Source: Comamonadaceae bacterium
GTDB lineage: Bacteria; Pseudomonadota; Gammaproteobacteria; Burkholderiales; Burkholderiaceae_C
Direction: 5' to 3'
Assembly: GCA_947374485.1 (NCBI GenBank)
Contig: CANCCF010000230.1
Coordinates: 1-5,986 of the forward strand
Length of the DNA: 5,986 nucleotides
Shown: piece after piece, positions 5,178 to 5,986 of the stretch
Numbering within the stretch: the first letter of the stretch is position 1
Layout: each line of letters begins with the position of its first letter
The notes under the pieces: generated by a model
Database searches by the model: none
Seen by the model: only the letters and a program-made list of their open reading frames with translations
Told to the model about the DNA's origin: nothing
Position numbers and translations under genes: made by a program

Positions 5178-5741
5178 CTAGAGAGTGTGCCTGGGAATTC
5201 CCGCCGGGGCCGACCCAGGTAAAGCCGGGGCAAAGGCGGCAACGCGTTGTACAAAACGGTCCGGGTCAGGCAGAAAGCCGTTTTCATAGGCCACCACCTG
5301 CAGGCCCGCGCACACCTGCAGCAGCTCGCCGGGCTGCAGCAAAAAGTCCGGCCGCGCCGGGCGGCCCACGGTTTCGTTGCCCGCGGCAAAGGTCTCGTAT
5401 AGCAGCACGCCTCCTGGCGCCAGGCTGTGCAGCAGCGTGGGCAGCAGCGGGCGCCACAGGTAGTTGGTGACCACCACGGCACCGAACCGGCGTGGGCCGC
5501 TTGCCGTATCCAATGGCCAGGGGCCGTTTTCAATATCGGCCTGCATGAGGGTGGCAGTGCCCACCTGCTGGCGCGCCGCTGCAACGTCCTGGTCTACACC
5601 AAAGACCGCATGCCCCCGCTGTGCAAAATAGCGCAGGTGGCGCCCGCTGCCGCAGGCCACATCCAGCACCGTGCAGCCCGGCGCCAGCAGGTGCGCCCAG
5701 CGGGTGATCCAGGACGAGGGGGCGGCCAGCGCGTGCGTCAA
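5178..5741 (-). CDS. Class I SAM-dependent methyltransferase, substrate unknown
   Basis: A 187-residue Rossmann-fold methyltransferase with a compact N-terminus. Motif I is VLDVACGSGRH at 25-35, the acidic end of strand 2 is GVDQD near residue 50, a motif II-like acidic residue is in QADIENG at 67-73, then FGAVVVTNYLWRP at 86-98 and LAPGGVLLYET at 107-117. The glycine-rich SAM site is intact, so it should bind SAM. The general pattern recalls the TehB/UbiE-like superfamily, but nothing visible fixes the substrate. The likely start is TTG at 5741, whose TTGA overlaps the stop of the upstream 42-codon gene by 4 nt, a typical coupling arrangement; no ATG lies near the expected N-terminus. Relatives of this type next to dapA are familiar to me from Comamonadaceae, but that is recollection only. 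Confidence 0.88.
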   Translation of the reverse strand: MTHALAAPSSWITRWAHLLAPGCTVLDVACGSGRHLRYFAQRGHAVFGVDQDVAAARQQVGTATLMQADIENGPWPLDTASGPRRFGAVVVTNYLWRPLLPTLLHSLAPGGVLLYETFAAGNETVGRPARPDFLLQPGELLQVCAGLQVVAYENGFLPDPDRFVQRVAAFAPALPGSAPAGIPRHTL

Positions 5742-5866
5742 AAGCAGGCCCAGATCTGGTTGCTGAGCTGCACCACAAAGTCGGGCTGCGCGTACAGCGC
5801 AAACACGCTTGCCAGGGCGGCAAGCGCCAGCAGCAGCAGCAGGGTGGTGTGGGCCTTGCGCTTCAT
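5738..5866 (-). CDS. 42-aa putative single-pass membrane protein
   Basis: ATG 5866 to TGA 5738-5740. The product has a basic N-terminus (MKRKAH), one hydrophobic helix (about residues 8-26, starting with five leucines), then QPDFVVQLSNQIWACF as a short amphipathic tail. The positive N-terminus suggests an N-in orientation; a cleaved signal is less likely since almost nothing would remain after it. Evidence that it is a real gene is its fit to its neighbours: the start follows the MFS stop by a single base and the stop overlaps the methyltransferase start by 4 nt, filling the gap between them exactly. No clear Shine-Dalgarno sequence is seen, consistent with reinitiation after the MFS gene. 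Function is unknown; a role with the transporter or another membrane protein is only a guess. Confidence 0.7.
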   Translation of the reverse strand: MKRKAHTTLLLLLALAALASVFALYAQPDFVVQLSNQIWACF

Positions 5867-5867
5867 T

Positions 5868-5986
5868 TCAGGCGGGCTGCGGCTGTGGGCTTCGCGCAAT
5901 GGCCGTTTCGCGTATGGGCAGGTTGATCAAGGCCGCGGCCAGCCCCAGGGCGATGGCGATGTACCAGACCAGGTCGTAGCTGCCGG
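5868..5986 (-). CDS. MFS transporter, C-terminal fragment (5' end outside the window)
   Basis: Reading leftwards from the right edge, one frame stays open for 38 residues before TGA at 5868-5870. It begins GSYDLVWYIAIALGLAAALI, one hydrophobic transmembrane helix, followed by NLPIRE and a short hydrophilic tail ending PQPQPA. A final membrane helix closing with a Leu-Pro-Ile-Arg-Glu-type cytoplasmic end is characteristic of the last helix of major facilitator superfamily transporters, and this wording resembles MFS proteins I recall from Comamonadaceae. Substrate cannot be inferred from so little. It appears to be the upstream member of the microprotein-methyltransferase-dapA-bamC cluster, with only 1 nt separating its stop codon from the next start. 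Confidence 0.72.
   Translation of the reverse strand, partial: GSYDLVWYIAIALGLAAALINLPIRETAIARSPQPQPA

Noticed and set aside
4232..5470. 412-codon plus-strand frame opposite dapA, rich in His and Gly
   Set aside because: It mirrors dapA codons on the other strand; the His/Gly-rich composition is the usual antisense by-product, with no domain or start signal.
5831..5842. CAG repeat run resembling a microsatellite
   Set aside because: It is the five consecutive leucine codons (CTG) of the microprotein's membrane helix read on the opposite strand; too short to be a separate repeat.
1..5986. Mobile element, CRISPR, defence or toxin-antitoxin system
   Set aside because: I found no terminal inverted repeats with a transposase, no regularly spaced repeats and no defence-type domains; gene content and base use look like uniform chromosomal core.

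Overview
The window looks like ordinary chromosomal core sequence from a betaproteobacterium, most probably Burkholderiales, family Comamonadaceae (Acidovorax/Simplicispira/Rhodoferax-like). This rests on high GC with strong third-position GC bias, the protein flavour of DapA, BamC and the SlyD-like isomerase, the dapA-bamC order, and the structured intergenic sequence after dut. No tRNA, rRNA, insertion sequence, CRISPR array or phage gene is visible.

Layout. (1) 2-403, + strand: the 3' part of dut (dUTPase), whose start lies outside the window. (2) 404-496: a convergent intergenic region filled with nested GC-rich hairpins, probably a dispersed repeat that may also separate transcripts. (3) 497-1030, - strand: a SlyD-type FKBP prolyl isomerase/chaperone. 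(4) 1047-2180, + strand: a JmjC/cupin oxygenase of the ribosomal protein L16 arginine hydroxylase family (RoxA/YcfD), divergent from slyD with only 16 bp between the starts. (5) About 2155-2694, + strand: an unclassified Trp-rich protein overlapping the end of roxA. (6) 2695-2878: a regulatory stretch with a consensus -10 box, an inverted repeat in the promoter spacer, a perfect 16-bp palindrome and a possible 20-codon upstream ORF. (7) 2879-3052, + strand: a 57-aa Ala/Pro-rich lipoprotein. (8) 3067-3097: a strong bidirectional terminator. (9) 3135-5986, - strand: a compact cluster transcribed right to left: MFS transporter (C-terminal fragment), a 42-aa membrane microprotein, a SAM methyltransferase, dapA, bamC.

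How it fits together. Most genes are housekeeping: dUTP removal (dut), protein folding (slyD-like), ribosome modification (roxA), diaminopimelate/lysine synthesis (dapA) and outer-membrane protein assembly (bamC). The dapA-bamC pairing is the same as the classical dapA-nlpB arrangement of E. coli. The minus-strand cluster is very tightly packed (1-nt gap, 4-nt overlap, 34-nt and 26-nt gaps), which suggests one operon ending at the terminator shared with the small lipoprotein gene.

I do not see a convincing undescribed multi-gene system. The parts most worth a second look are the control region and short lipoprotein gene at 2695-3052, the 42-aa membrane microprotein at 5738-5866, the structured element at 404-496 and the unclassified protein overlapping roxA.
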